From Nanobdellota archaeon (GTDB taxonomy: Archaea; Nanobdellota; Nanobdellia; Woesearchaeales; SM23-78), in the NCBI GenBank assembly GCA_018819305.1, contig JAHJQO010000013.1, positions 1 to 35,142 on the forward strand: DNA of 35,142 nucleotides, in the 5' to 3' direction. Positions within the stretch are counted from its first letter, which is position 1, and each line of letters opens with the position of its first letter. This document shows, in pieces, positions 15,198-23,304 of this stretch. The notes under the pieces are model-generated. The model did not search any database, was not told the origin of the DNA, and saw nothing but the letters and a program-made list of their open reading frames with translations. Position numbers and translations under genes: made by a program.

Positions 15198-15284
15198 TTG
15201 GGTTCGACCGCAGGCTAGAACCCAAGTAGTTTTCGCTAACCTCATCAAAAGCAAAGCTTTTGGGAATCAAAAACACGGTTTTTG
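15198..15284. repeat. Hairpin string between the two tRNA genes
   Basis: There are three hairpins in a row. TTGGGTTC/GAACCCAA has a 12-nt loop. CAAAAGC/GCTTTTG has loop AAA. CAAAAAC/GTTTTTG has loop ACG. The linker GGAATCAAAAAC matches linkers of the arrays near 25.5 kb. No gene is visible in this 145-base spacer. Confidence 0.75.
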
Positions 15285-15305
15285 TATTTTTCTAAAAAGG
15301 TTACA

Positions 15306-15437
15306 CGCCTCCACTCGGATTCGAACCGAGGACCTTGTGGTTTCTACGGTCGCTCAGAAATCAAAGATTTCTGGCGTGCTCGGACAAAAACGTCCTACGC
15401 ATAACAGCCACATGCTCCACCGCTAAGCTATGGAGGC
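15306..15437 (-). tRNA. tRNA-Asn (GUU) with 37/38 intron
   Basis: On the minus strand, GCCTCCA pairs with TGGAGGC (discriminator G). The D stem is GCTT/GAGC, the anticodon stem TGTGG/CCACA and the T arm CTCGG-TTCGAAT-CCGAG. The loop C-T-GTT-A gives anticodon GUU. A 60-base intron follows position 37. The gene is the upstream member of a tRNA-Asn, tRNA-Ile, helicase array, divergent from nothing on its left except the cysS 3' end. Confidence 0.9.
15342..15401 (-). other. Intron of tRNA-Asn with two hairpins, homologous to the tRNA-Ile intron
   Basis: The 60-nt intron begins TGCGTAG. It carries a GGAC/GTCC hairpin with a T-rich loop and then CAGAAATC/GATTTCTG with loop TTT, flanked by GAGCACGC and TGAGCGACCGTAG. 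The first 30 positions align without gaps to the tRNA-Ile intron. Confidence 0.75.
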
Positions 15438-15483
15438 ATTTAATAGACGATATGAACCAGAAACTGTTTATATAGTTTATGTT

Positions 15484-16872
15484 TTATTGCTTTTTAATCT
15501 TAGGTCCTTCTTTAGTATCCTCAACAACAAAACCTTTAGCTTTTATCTCATCTCTAAGAGTGTCTGATAATGCAAAATCCTTGTTTTTTCTTGCTTCTTC
15601 TCTTTTATCAATTAAATCCTGTATTTCTTTGGGAATTTCCACTTCTTCCTGCTTCAATAAGTCTAATCCTAAGATGTTATCAAAATCAGATATCAAATCA
15701 ACTTTGTTTTGCTTGCTTAAATTATTATCATTAATCACTTCATTAAGAACAGCAAGTGCTCTTGGCATGTTTAAGTCGTCATTAATTTCTTTTAAGAATT
15801 TGTCCTGAAAAGAAGCTTTGAGTTTTTCATTATCTTTTCCAGAACCATCTACTTCAGCAATCTTGTTTTTCAAAGCTTTGTAAGCACTAGATGCTCCTTC
15901 TAATCCTTCCCAGCTAAACATTAATTGTTTTCTGTAATGTGTTCCCAGGCAAAAGAATCTGTAAGCAATAGGGTCAAATCCTTTGTCAATAACAGTCTGC
16001 AAAGTTATGAATGTTCCTGAGCTCTTAGCCATTTTGCCTTTGTCCATTACCAAGAATTCTCCATGAATCCAATACTTAACCCATGGTTTTTTACCAGTTG
16101 CAGCCTCTGATTGGGCAATCTCATTAGTATGATGAACAGGAATGTGGTCAATTCCTCCTGTATGAATATCAAATTGTTCTCCAAGATATTTGCTTGACAT
16201 TGCACTACACTCAATATGCCAGCCAGGATAACCAGTTCCCCATGGGCTGTCCCATTTCATCTCCTGTTCTCCAAACTTTGATTTGGTAAACCATAGAACA
16301 AAGTCAGTATGATTTTTTTTATTATGGTCTTTGTCTGTTCTTGCACCTTCTTTTAACTCATCAAGTTTTAGACGGGCTAGTTTTCCATAATCATCAAGTT
16401 TGCCAGTGTCAAAATAAAGATTGCCTCCTGTAAAATAAGCAAAACCATTTTTTTCAATCTTCTGATCCATCTCAATCATTTCTTTAATATGGTCTGTTGC
16501 TTTGCAAAGAGTTTCAGGAGTCTGGATGTTTAAATGTTCAGTATCACTGAAAAAAGCATCTGTGTAAAACTTTGCAATATCCCAAACTGTTTTTTTTTCT
16601 CTCTTCACAGCAACAAGCATTTTATCTTCGCCTTCATCAGCATCAGAAGTCAAATGCCCAACATCAGTGATGTTCATGACATGTTTTAATTTAAAACCAT
16701 TTTTCAAAAGAGTTCGTCTGAGAACATCATTAAAAACATAAGTTCTAAGATTGCCAATATGAGCAAAATTATACACAGTCGGACCACAAGCATATAATCC
16801 GACATTTGGAGGATTAATAGGCATAAACTCCTCTTTCTTCCTGCTCATTGTATTATATAGTGTTAAACCCAT
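15484..16872 (-). CDS. cysS: Cysteinyl-tRNA synthetase
   Basis: Class I synthetase charging tRNA-Cys. CGPTVYNFAHIGNLRTYVF carries the zinc Cys and the HIGH box. GYPGWHIECSAMSS and HTGGIDHIPVHHTNE supply the further zinc ligands. KMAKSSG is the KMSKS loop. The C-terminal anticodon-binding part is short and ends in IDKREEARKNKDFALSDTLRDE, as is usual for the family. Length 462 is typical. TTTAAAAA on the minus strand (16897-16904) ends about 24 bases from the ATG, suggesting a leaderless mRNA. It is divergent from pyrG. Confidence 0.96.
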   Translation of the reverse strand: MGLTLYNTMSRKKEEFMPINPPNVGLYACGPTVYNFAHIGNLRTYVFNDVLRRTLLKNGFKLKHVMNITDVGHLTSDADEGEDKMLVAVKREKKTVWDIAKFYTDAFFSDTEHLNIQTPETLCKATDHIKEMIEMDQKIEKNGFAYFTGGNLYFDTGKLDDYGKLARLKLDELKEGARTDKDHNKKNHTDFVLWFTKSKFGEQEMKWDSPWGTGYPGWHIECSAMSSKYLGEQFDIHTGGIDHIPVHHTNEIAQSEAATGKKPWVKYWIHGEFLVMDKGKMAKSSGTFITLQTVIDKGFDPIAYRFFCLGTHYRKQLMFSWEGLEGASSAYKALKNKIAEVDGSGKDNEKLKASFQDKFLKEINDDLNMPRALAVLNEVINDNNLSKQNKVDLISDFDNILGLDLLKQEEVEIPKEIQDLIDKREEARKNKDFALSDTLRDEIKAKGFVVEDTKEGPKIKKQ

Positions 16873-16944
16873 ATTATATACTGTTAAGTGAGTGGATTTT
16901 TTAAAGGTTGTTATAGAAAATCCATATTTTCCACTTCATAAATA

Positions 16945-16952
16945 TTTATATA
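16945..16952 (+). promoter_or_regulatory. TATA box of pyrG
   Basis: TTTATATA ends 22 bases before the pyrG ATG, so leaderless transcription is likely. Confidence 0.6.
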
Positions 16953-16974
16953 CTAATTGTATCTTTATTAGTTA

Positions 16975-18597
16975 ATGCCTGTAAAAAACAAAACTGACAG
17001 AAAATTCATTGTGGTCACAGGCGGTGTTCTCTCTGGCTTAGGAAAAGGTGTTGCTGCTGCTAGTATTGGAAATCTGATTACTAAAGCAGGTCTTAAGGTT
17101 ATTCCTATCAAATGCGACGGATATTTGAATGTTGACCCTGGCACTATGAACCCTGTTGAGCACGGCGAGGTGTTTGTTCTTGATGATGGCGGCGAAGTTG
17201 ACATGGATTTTGGCCATTATGAAAGATTTCTTAATGTAACCTGCAAGTTCAAGTGGAATCTTACCATGGGCAAGGTTTATGAATCAATTAGAAAAAAAGA
17301 GCGACGTGGTGATTATCTTGGTAAGACTGTACAGTTGATTCCTCATGTTTCTGACTTAATTAAGGAGTGGTTTTTTGAGATTGGCAAAGAAGAAAATGCA
17401 GATGTTGTTATGATTGAAGTTGGAGGCACTGTTGGTGATATTGAGAATGAATTATATATTGAAGCTTGCAGGCAGTTGAAAAGAAATGTTGGAGAAGAAA
17501 ATATTCTATATATACATCTAACTTATATTCCTATTCCAGGACATGTAGGTGAGCAAAAGAGCAAGCCAACTCAGCAGTCTGTTGCACTTCTCAGAGAACG
17601 CGGTATTGAGCCTGATGTGATTATTGGAAGGTGCTCTGAGTATCTTGATGAGAAAATCAAAAAAAAGATAAGCACTTTTTGCGGTGTTGATGAAAAAGCT
17701 GTTATCACAGGTATTGATGTTGATAGCGTATATAAATTGCCTTTGAGTTTTTCAAAAGAAGGAATCAATGATATTATAAAAAAAGAATTAGGAATTGAAT
17801 CAGGAGTCAAACCTGAATGGAAAAAACTTGTTGACAATCTTTCTAAACTTGACAAAGAAGTAACTGTTGCAATATGTGGCAAATATACTGAACTTGATGA
17901 CTCTTATGCCAGCATTGTTGAGGCTTTAAAGCATTGCAGTGCTAATTTAAAAGTTAAGGTAAACGTCAAGATGGTTGAGACCACTGATATCAATAGCCCT
18001 GCAGATGCAAAAAAACTATTAAAAGGAATTAGCGGCGTGATTGTACCTGGTGGATTTGGAAGCAGAGGAACTGAAGGCAAAATCAAGGTCATACAGTATT
18101 GCAGAGAGAGCAATATTCCTTTTCTTGGAATATGTCTTGGCTTACAATTGGCAGTTGCTGAATTCGCAAGAAATGTTTGTGGTTTAAAAGGTGCTAACAG
18201 CACTGAGCTTGACTCTAAAACAAAACATCCTGTTGTTGATATTCTTCCTGAGCAGAAAAACATTAAAGATAAAGGAGGAACCATGAGATTAGGTGCTTAT
18301 CCTGCTCTAATAAAACCAAATACATTAATTTGGGAATTATATGGTAAACAAAAAGAAGTGAGCGAAAGACACAGGCACAGATATGAAGTCAACCCTGAGT
18401 ATCATGATATTCTTCTAAAGAATGGCTTGATTTTCTCTGGCATGAGCCCTGACAGAAAACTGGTTGAATTTTTTGAACTTCCAAAGAACAAACACAAGTA
18501 TTTTGTTGGAACTCAGGCTCATCCTGAACTCAAAAGCAGGTTTGAAAAACCAGCACCCTTGTTCTATGGATTGGTTAAGGCTTGTTTGGAAAAGTAA
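16975..18597 (+). CDS. pyrG: CTP synthase
   Basis: Aminates UTP to CTP using glutamine and ATP. The N-terminal synthetase domain (about 1-270) starts VVTGGVLSGLGKGVAAASIG (P-loop), followed by KCDGYLNVDPGTMNPVEHGEV and the DMDFGHYERF metal region. The C-terminal class I glutamine amidotransferase has the nucleophile Cys in FLGICLGLQ and the His-Glu pair in QAHPELKSR. Length 540 is standard. The product feeds the cytidine pool that the dCMP deaminase locus draws on, but they are 10 kb apart and not co-transcribed. Confidence 0.97.
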   Translation: MPVKNKTDRKFIVVTGGVLSGLGKGVAAASIGNLITKAGLKVIPIKCDGYLNVDPGTMNPVEHGEVFVLDDGGEVDMDFGHYERFLNVTCKFKWNLTMGKVYESIRKKERRGDYLGKTVQLIPHVSDLIKEWFFEIGKEENADVVMIEVGGTVGDIENELYIEACRQLKRNVGEENILYIHLTYIPIPGHVGEQKSKPTQQSVALLRERGIEPDVIIGRCSEYLDEKIKKKISTFCGVDEKAVITGIDVDSVYKLPLSFSKEGINDIIKKELGIESGVKPEWKKLVDNLSKLDKEVTVAICGKYTELDDSYASIVEALKHCSANLKVKVNVKMVETTDINSPADAKKLLKGISGVIVPGGFGSRGTEGKIKVIQYCRESNIPFLGICLGLQLAVAEFARNVCGLKGANSTELDSKTKHPVVDILPEQKNIKDKGGTMRLGAYPALIKPNTLIWELYGKQKEVSERHRHRYEVNPEYHDILLKNGLIFSGMSPDRKLVEFFELPKNKHKYFVGTQAHPELKSRFEKPAPLFYGLVKACLEK

Positions 18598-18612
18598 AGT
18601 TAAGAAACAGTA

Positions 18613-19287
18613 TCATTTCTTCTTGCAAACAAACATTGCGTGGTCTCTTTCATAAGGCTCAAGATTTCTCTGGTCAACAATAAGCATTTCACTCTCTTCA
18701 AGCTGCTTTCTGACTTCTTTGAAAATCTCAGATGGCCTTCTCGCAACATCAACACTTCTTGCCTTAAGAGCAAGCAAACCAAAACCGCCTTTTTTCAAAT
18801 AAAATGCGCAATTCTTAAGAAAAATTTCAACCTGGTTTCTCTGTGCAATGTCCTGAAAAACAACATCAACTTCTTTTGTAACCAAATCCTTATAATTTTC
18901 AGGATGATTAGCATCAGCAAGAATCGGAGACATGTTTTTTCTCTGCTCACATAAAAAAATAAGGTCTCTTACAACTCTTGGAGCATTGTCAACACAAAAA
19001 ACAAAGCCGTCATTCTCGACAATATCAGAAACATAACTAGGAGTAAATCCATGGCTGGCGCCAAGATAAAGCACAAGACTGCCTGGTTTCAGCCCAATCT
19101 GGGATACGCCTTTCATAATACTTGCGCCAAGTTTGCTCCTGAAAACATCCCATGCTCTGAATTCAACACCATTAGAGTGCACAAAATCTTCGTCAAAAAA
19201 CCTTTTGCCTTTAGTCAGATTCTTAGTAAAAAGATTCCTTCTGCTCTTTCCATCATCAAAAACATTGAACTTATTTATTTGCTTCAT
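18613..19287 (-). CDS. flpA: Fibrillarin, box C/D RNP 2'-O-methyltransferase
   Basis: The SAM-dependent subunit of archaeal box C/D RNPs that methylates rRNA and tRNA. SAM-binding motif I is LVLYLGASHGFTPSYVSDIV, motif II is VFCVDNAPRVVRDL, then ADANHPENY and VDVVFQDIAQRNQ with the catalytic Asp, and LLALKARSVDV with the catalytic Lys. Length (224) matches archaeal fibrillarin. It is third in an operon: Nop5, a small membrane protein, fibrillarin, with only 9 bases before it. Confidence 0.95.
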   Translation of the reverse strand: MKQINKFNVFDDGKSRRNLFTKNLTKGKRFFDEDFVHSNGVEFRAWDVFRSKLGASIMKGVSQIGLKPGSLVLYLGASHGFTPSYVSDIVENDGFVFCVDNAPRVVRDLIFLCEQRKNMSPILADANHPENYKDLVTKEVDVVFQDIAQRNQVEIFLKNCAFYLKKGGFGLLALKARSVDVARRPSEIFKEVRKQLEESEMLIVDQRNLEPYERDHAMFVCKKK

Positions 19288-19296
19288 TATACACCT

Positions 19297-19674
19297 TTAT
19301 TTCTTAAAAACTGTTTTGAACAAAATAATCCTGCTTAAACCAATAGAGTACATAATAACACTTATCACTAGGAAAATAATTATTAAATACTTGACATCAA
19401 GATACAAAAATAATAATCCCAGCACAAGAACTGTCTGAGCAACCATGATATAACTTGAAGTATGCTCAAAATAAGAATGTTTTTTTCCTGTCTTATGGAT
19501 CTTTTCCTCAAATATCATCCAAAAGAACAAAATAAAACCAATCAAAAGAGTGACTAAATAAAAAAAGATATGAAATTTAAACCAGTAAAAAACAAAACCA
19601 AGAATAATAATAAATATTAAAGCTACTAATTCCTGCTCAAACAATAAAAACTTGTCATGTTTAGTTATCCTCAT
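19297..19674 (-). CDS. Four-helix membrane protein between nop5 and fibrillarin
   Basis: A 125-residue protein with four hydrophobic segments (about 16-33, 36-54, 74-91, 95-113), separated by a short basic loop (KIHKTGKKHSYFEHTSS). The start overlaps the nop5 stop by 4 bases (ATGA), so it is translationally coupled. No family is recognised and no link with RNP function is evident. It may simply be a passenger gene in the operon. Confidence 0.7.
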   Translation of the reverse strand: MRITKHDKFLLFEQELVALIFIIILGFVFYWFKFHIFFYLVTLLIGFILFFWMIFEEKIHKTGKKHSYFEHTSSYIMVAQTVLVLGLLFLYLDVKYLIIIFLVISVIMYSIGLSRIILFKTVFKK

Positions 19675-20405
19675 TTGAACCTCACCTCTAATCCTTTTAG
19701 CAATTCATCTGCGATAAATTCGCCCTGAAAAAAGTCAATTCTTGCAGCAAGGAAAATTTTGTCAGCCAAAGCCCTTGCAACTTTGCCTTTCATTTGTTTT
19801 TTTGCACTCTGAACCATGTTATGCTGCATTAAAAAACCATACTTTGGAGGCCTGGCTCCTGTCTTAATATGCCTGAACAAAGCTTTTTCTGCACCAAGAA
19901 GCTGGATTGTGCTGCTTCTCATCATTGCTAGTTTTCTCAAGCTTCCAGCTCCTCTTAAAAGCTTGGCACCAACTGTTCCTCCTGCCAGTGTAAAAAGATT
20001 AGGGCAAAACTCTTTCATAGTGTTTTCAAGGTATGTTTCTAGAAAATCCTTCTGCGTAATTAGACTCCCTATAGTCTTTGCCATGGAAATCATAGGTTCT
20101 ATATCTTTCTGCTTAATATCAGCACCCATGGTTTTATTAATCTTGAATTCTGACTGCAAAGCTTTTTTAGTTCTCTTTGCAACAAAACTGGCAAATGATT
20201 CATTATCATCAATTATTTTGTCAAGCTCAGGCAAATACAAACCATACCACTCTCTAAGGCGCTTAGTCAATACATTTATTATTCTCTGCAGCTCTTCTAT
20301 GTTATTGACAGTGTTAATTATATATAAATCAGGGCTGACACTCTCTATGACAGCTTTTCTTGCAGCCTCAATAGCTTTTTCCCTGAGCTTCAATAGCTTT
20401 GACAT
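19671..20405 (-). CDS. Nop5/Nop56-58 family box C/D RNP scaffold, N-terminal domain missing
   Basis: In archaeal box C/D RNPs, Nop5 bridges fibrillarin and the L7Ae-bound guide RNA. This 244-residue protein begins in the coiled-coil (LREKAIEAARKAVIESVSPDLYIINTVNN in outline) and has RLREWYGLYLPELD. It then has the C-terminal Nop domain with TLAGGTVGAKLLRGAGSLRKLA, STIQLLGAEKALFRHI and PKYGFLMQH. Typical archaeal Nop5 is about 380-400 residues with a first ~120-residue domain that docks fibrillarin. That domain is absent here: an in-frame stop and a TATA-like TTTAAAAG lie just upstream. The Lys-rich C-terminal tail is also short. Confidence 0.93.
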   Translation of the reverse strand: MSKLLKLREKAIEAARKAVIESVSPDLYIINTVNNIEELQRIINVLTKRLREWYGLYLPELDKIIDDNESFASFVAKRTKKALQSEFKINKTMGADIKQKDIEPMISMAKTIGSLITQKDFLETYLENTMKEFCPNLFTLAGGTVGAKLLRGAGSLRKLAMMRSSTIQLLGAEKALFRHIKTGARPPKYGFLMQHNMVQSAKKQMKGKVARALADKIFLAARIDFFQGEFIADELLKGLEVRFK

Positions 20406-20652
20406 AAGGATGAATAACCAATAGAATCTTTTAAATGTTGTTATAAATCAGAGCTATTTCAGGAATCTTTCAATTTACTCCCAACCCCGATTCTTATAAA
20501 CAGCTGCAACCAAAGCACAGGCAGGTAGTACTTATCTCATAAAATTTACGAATATGAGAATGTTAATGACAAAAAAAGTTTAACAAATTTCTTTTCACGT
20601 TTTTTCTTCATAACCTTTATAAACCCTTTCTGACTATTGTATTTTGATTAAA
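20406..20652. other. Gene-free spacer between nop5 and aRF1
   Basis: This 247-base divergent spacer holds the two promoters: TTTATAAA at 20616-20623 for aRF1, and TTTAAAAG near 20430 on the minus strand for nop5. A weak CTCATA/TATGAG inverted repeat is also present (about 20536-20558). I looked for box C/D sRNA motifs because of the neighbouring nop5 and found no convincing C box. Confidence 0.5.
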
Positions 20653-23295
20653 ATGAGCGAAGATAAAAGAGAAAGCATGAAAGTAAGTGCAAAGGAAAAA
20701 CTCAAGCTCAAGCATTTTGTAAAGGAGCTTGCTCAACATAAAGGGCGCCATACAGAACTGGTGAGTGTTTATGTTCCTACAGGTTATGACATGAACAAGA
20801 TTATTAATCATTTGCAGCAGGAGCAGGGAACTGCAAGCAATATCAAAAGTGCAAGCACAAGAAAGAATGTTATTGATGCTCTGGAAAAAATGGTACAGCA
20901 TCTGAAGCTTTTTAAAAAGACACCGCCTAACGGAATGTGTGTTTTTGCTGGCAATGTTGCTGAACGTGAAGGACAGCAGGATTTTGAAGTATGGAGCATT
21001 GAACCTCCTGTTCCTATGAATCAGCGTCTGTACAGATGCGATAAAGAGTTTGTTCTTGAGCCTCTCAAAGAAATAGTTGAGCATGAAGAGACTTATGGTA
21101 TGGTTGTCCTGGACAGAAGAGATGCGACCATTGCATTGCTAAAGGGAAAAACAATTGTTCCTTTGCAAAAAACTCATTCAGAAGTTCCTGGAAAAATGCG
21201 TGCAGGAGGTCAATGCTGCGTACCTAATTCTTTAGTTCAATTATCTGATGGTTCTCTTCCTAAAATTGAGATTGTTCATAACCCCCACATTGTCAAAAGT
21301 ATGGTTATAAACAATCATTCAATTCGGAATTCGAACATAACAGACAAATGGAATGTAAAAAAGAGCCAAATTTACAAAGTTATCACAAAAAACCCACGTC
21401 TTGAGCTGGAAACTTCTAAAGACCATAAATTCTTTGTAACAACAGAAAAAGGGATTATTCAAAAAACAGCTGAGGAATTAAATTCTGAAGATTTATTGAT
21501 AATGCCTGAAAAGATTGATGTAAAAGGGAATGCTCAGAAATTGAACTCAAAAAGATATTATAATTCTTTCATAATAACAAATGAAGGTAAAACTTATTTA
21601 AAGGAAAAAAGGGTAAAAAAAGGTTTGCTTCAAAAAGAACTATCAAAAAAAATAGGTTTAACACAAACAGCTATCTCTTCGTATGAGTTAGGAAAAATAA
21701 ATCCTAAAAAAGATGAATTAGAGAAACTCTGTAGAGAACTTAACCTAAACTTCACAGGATTCTTAAAAAAATATACTAAGCCTTATCTTTATAAGGATAT
21801 TAAATTACCTGAAGTTTTATCAGCTGAATTTGCTCAGTTTATAGGATATTTAATAGGAGATGGATGTATAGAAAGAGACAGAATAAGTTTTTATGAACAA
21901 AATAAAGAAGTGGCCTTGGAACTTCAGAAAAAATTCAATAAATATCTTCAAACAACATCTTCATACAAGTTTAGAGAGGGTAAAAACTATCATCAAGTCA
22001 GGTTCACCAGCAGACCTTTGGTAAGATTAATTACTGAGGAATTTCCTGAAATCAAAAAAACCAAGAATAGTGATATCCCTAGAAAAATACTTTTATCAGA
22101 TAACAAAGTTCTTGCAGCTTTCTTAAAAGGATTGTTTGACGCTGAAGGATATGTTCATAAGAAAAGAGGGGTTGCTTTTTCTGTTAATAATAAGAACCTT
22201 GCTCAACAAGCACAACTCGTTCTTCTGAGATTCTCTATTCTAAGCTCATTACAAGAATATGATAATCGTGCAAATAAGTATTCTGATAATCCAAGATTCA
22301 CAGTTGACATAACCGAAAAGAAATCATTGGACTTATTTAATAAATACATTGGTTTCACTTCATGTGAAAAAAATAAAAAATTAGCAAATATACTAAGTCA
22401 GAAAACAGATAGAAGCTACAATAGGCAGATAATCGTTCCAGGATCAAAGATAAGGAAACTTATTGAAAAATCAGGTTATAATCTTCAATTATTCCCAAGA
22501 GTAAGCGGATTCTTTAATGACAAAAGAATGATGAGCAAAGAAATTTTTATGAATTCAATCCTTAAACATGTTAAAGACCCAAAACTTTATGCAAAATTAA
22601 AGGATATCTATGAGTGCCCGATTCTCCCTGTTAAAATAAGCAAAATAGAGAAATCAAAAAAAATTGTTGAAATGATAGATATTAGTGTGAAGAATCAAAA
22701 TTTCATAGCAAACGGCTTATTCGTGCATAATTCTGCACCCAGATTCGCCCGTCTCAGAGAGGGCGCTATTAAAGAGCATTACAAAAAAATTGCTGATTAT
22801 ATGAAAGACCAGTTTCTTTTCCTGAAAGATCTCAAAGGTATTTTAATAGGAGGTCCCAGTACAACAACTAATGATTTTCTGAACAAGGGTTATCTTACTA
22901 CTGATGTTAAGAACAAAATCATTGCAGTCAAGGATCTTAGCTACACAGGTGATTTCGGGCTTCAGGAACTTTTAGAAAGGTCCCAGGATGTGCTTGCAGA
23001 AGAAGAAGTTGCAAAAGAAAAAAATCTCATGCAGAAATTCTTTAATCTCTTATCAACAAAGCCTGACATGGCGAGTTATGGAAAAGAGCAGGTCAAGCAA
23101 TGCGTGATAATGGGTGCAGCAGAGACAGTGCTGATATCTGAAGCTTTAGGTGATGATTTGATTGATGAGTTTGATGAAGAAGCTCAAAAACTCGGCACAA
23201 ATGTCGAGGTTATATCCACAGAAACCAGAGAGGGAGTACAGTTAAAAGAAATGGGTGGAATTGCGGCTATTCTAAGATATCCTGTACATAGTTAG
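20653..23295 (+). CDS. prf1: Peptide chain release factor aRF1 interrupted by an intein
   Basis: Terminates translation at all three stop codons. After intein removal the protein is 187 + 187 = 374 residues. Stop-codon recognition motifs are present: TASNIKS (NIKS) and YRCDKEF (YxCxxxF). The catalytic GGQ is in KMRAGGQ, immediately followed by the intein and then SAPRFARLREG (family consensus GGQSAQRFxRL). The C-terminal domain has YGKEQVKQCVIMGAAETVLIS. I prefer ATG 20653 to the track's TTG at 20644; a TATA box ends 29 bases upstream. The mature length is slightly below the usual roughly 410. aIF5A, which also acts at termination, is encoded three genes downstream. Confidence 0.95.
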   Translation: MSEDKRESMKVSAKEKLKLKHFVKELAQHKGRHTELVSVYVPTGYDMNKIINHLQQEQGTASNIKSASTRKNVIDALEKMVQHLKLFKKTPPNGMCVFAGNVAEREGQQDFEVWSIEPPVPMNQRLYRCDKEFVLEPLKEIVEHEETYGMVVLDRRDATIALLKGKTIVPLQKTHSEVPGKMRAGGQCCVPNSLVQLSDGSLPKIEIVHNPHIVKSMVINNHSIRNSNITDKWNVKKSQIYKVITKNPRLELETSKDHKFFVTTEKGIIQKTAEELNSEDLLIMPEKIDVKGNAQKLNSKRYYNSFIITNEGKTYLKEKRVKKGLLQKELSKKIGLTQTAISSYELGKINPKKDELEKLCRELNLNFTGFLKKYTKPYLYKDIKLPEVLSAEFAQFIGYLIGDGCIERDRISFYEQNKEVALELQKKFNKYLQTTSSYKFREGKNYHQVRFTSRPLVRLITEEFPEIKKTKNSDIPRKILLSDNKVLAAFLKGLFDAEGYVHKKRGVAFSVNNKNLAQQAQLVLLRFSILSSLQEYDNRANKYSDNPRFTVDITEKKSLDLFNKYIGFTSCEKNKKLANILSQKTDRSYNRQIIVPGSKIRKLIEKSGYNLQLFPRVSGFFNDKRMMSKEIFMNSILKHVKDPKLYAKLKDIYECPILPVKISKIEKSKKIVEMIDISVKNQNFIANGLFVHNSAPRFARLREGAIKEHYKKIADYMKDQFLFLKDLKGILIGGPSTTTNDFLNKGYLTTDVKNKIIAVKDLSYTGDFGLQELLERSQDVLAEEEVAKEKNLMQKFFNLLSTKPDMASYGKEQVKQCVIMGAAETVLISEALGDDLIDEFDEEAQKLGTNVEVISTETREGVQLKEMGGIAAILRYPVHS
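21214..22731 (+). mobile_element. Intein in aRF1 at the GGQ site, with LAGLIDADG endonuclease and internal HTH
   Basis: The 506-residue intein starts CCVPNSLVQLSDG (Cys1, block A). It has block B in TSKDHKFFV and ends NFIANGLFVHN (blocks F/G, penultimate His, terminal Asn), followed by Ser as +1 residue. All splicing residues look intact. LAGLIDADG-type motifs are FIGYLIGDG (about residue 210) and FLKGLFDAEG (about 303), so homing activity is plausible. Between block B and the endonuclease, residues about 127-177 read as a Cro/XRE-type helix-turn-helix (KKGLLQKELSKKIGLTQTAI), probably aiding DNA recognition. The insertion interrupts the active-site loop, so unspliced aRF1 should be inactive. 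Confidence 0.93.
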
Positions 23296-23304
23296 TATTA
23301 TAAA

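Noticed and set aside
20644-20652. TTG start for aRF1
   Set aside because: The ATG nine bases later is the stronger start and still lies close to the expected transcript start.
20406-20652. Box C/D sRNA next to nop5
   Set aside because: CTGA D-like boxes occur on the minus strand, but no C box (RTGATGA) was found at a suitable distance.
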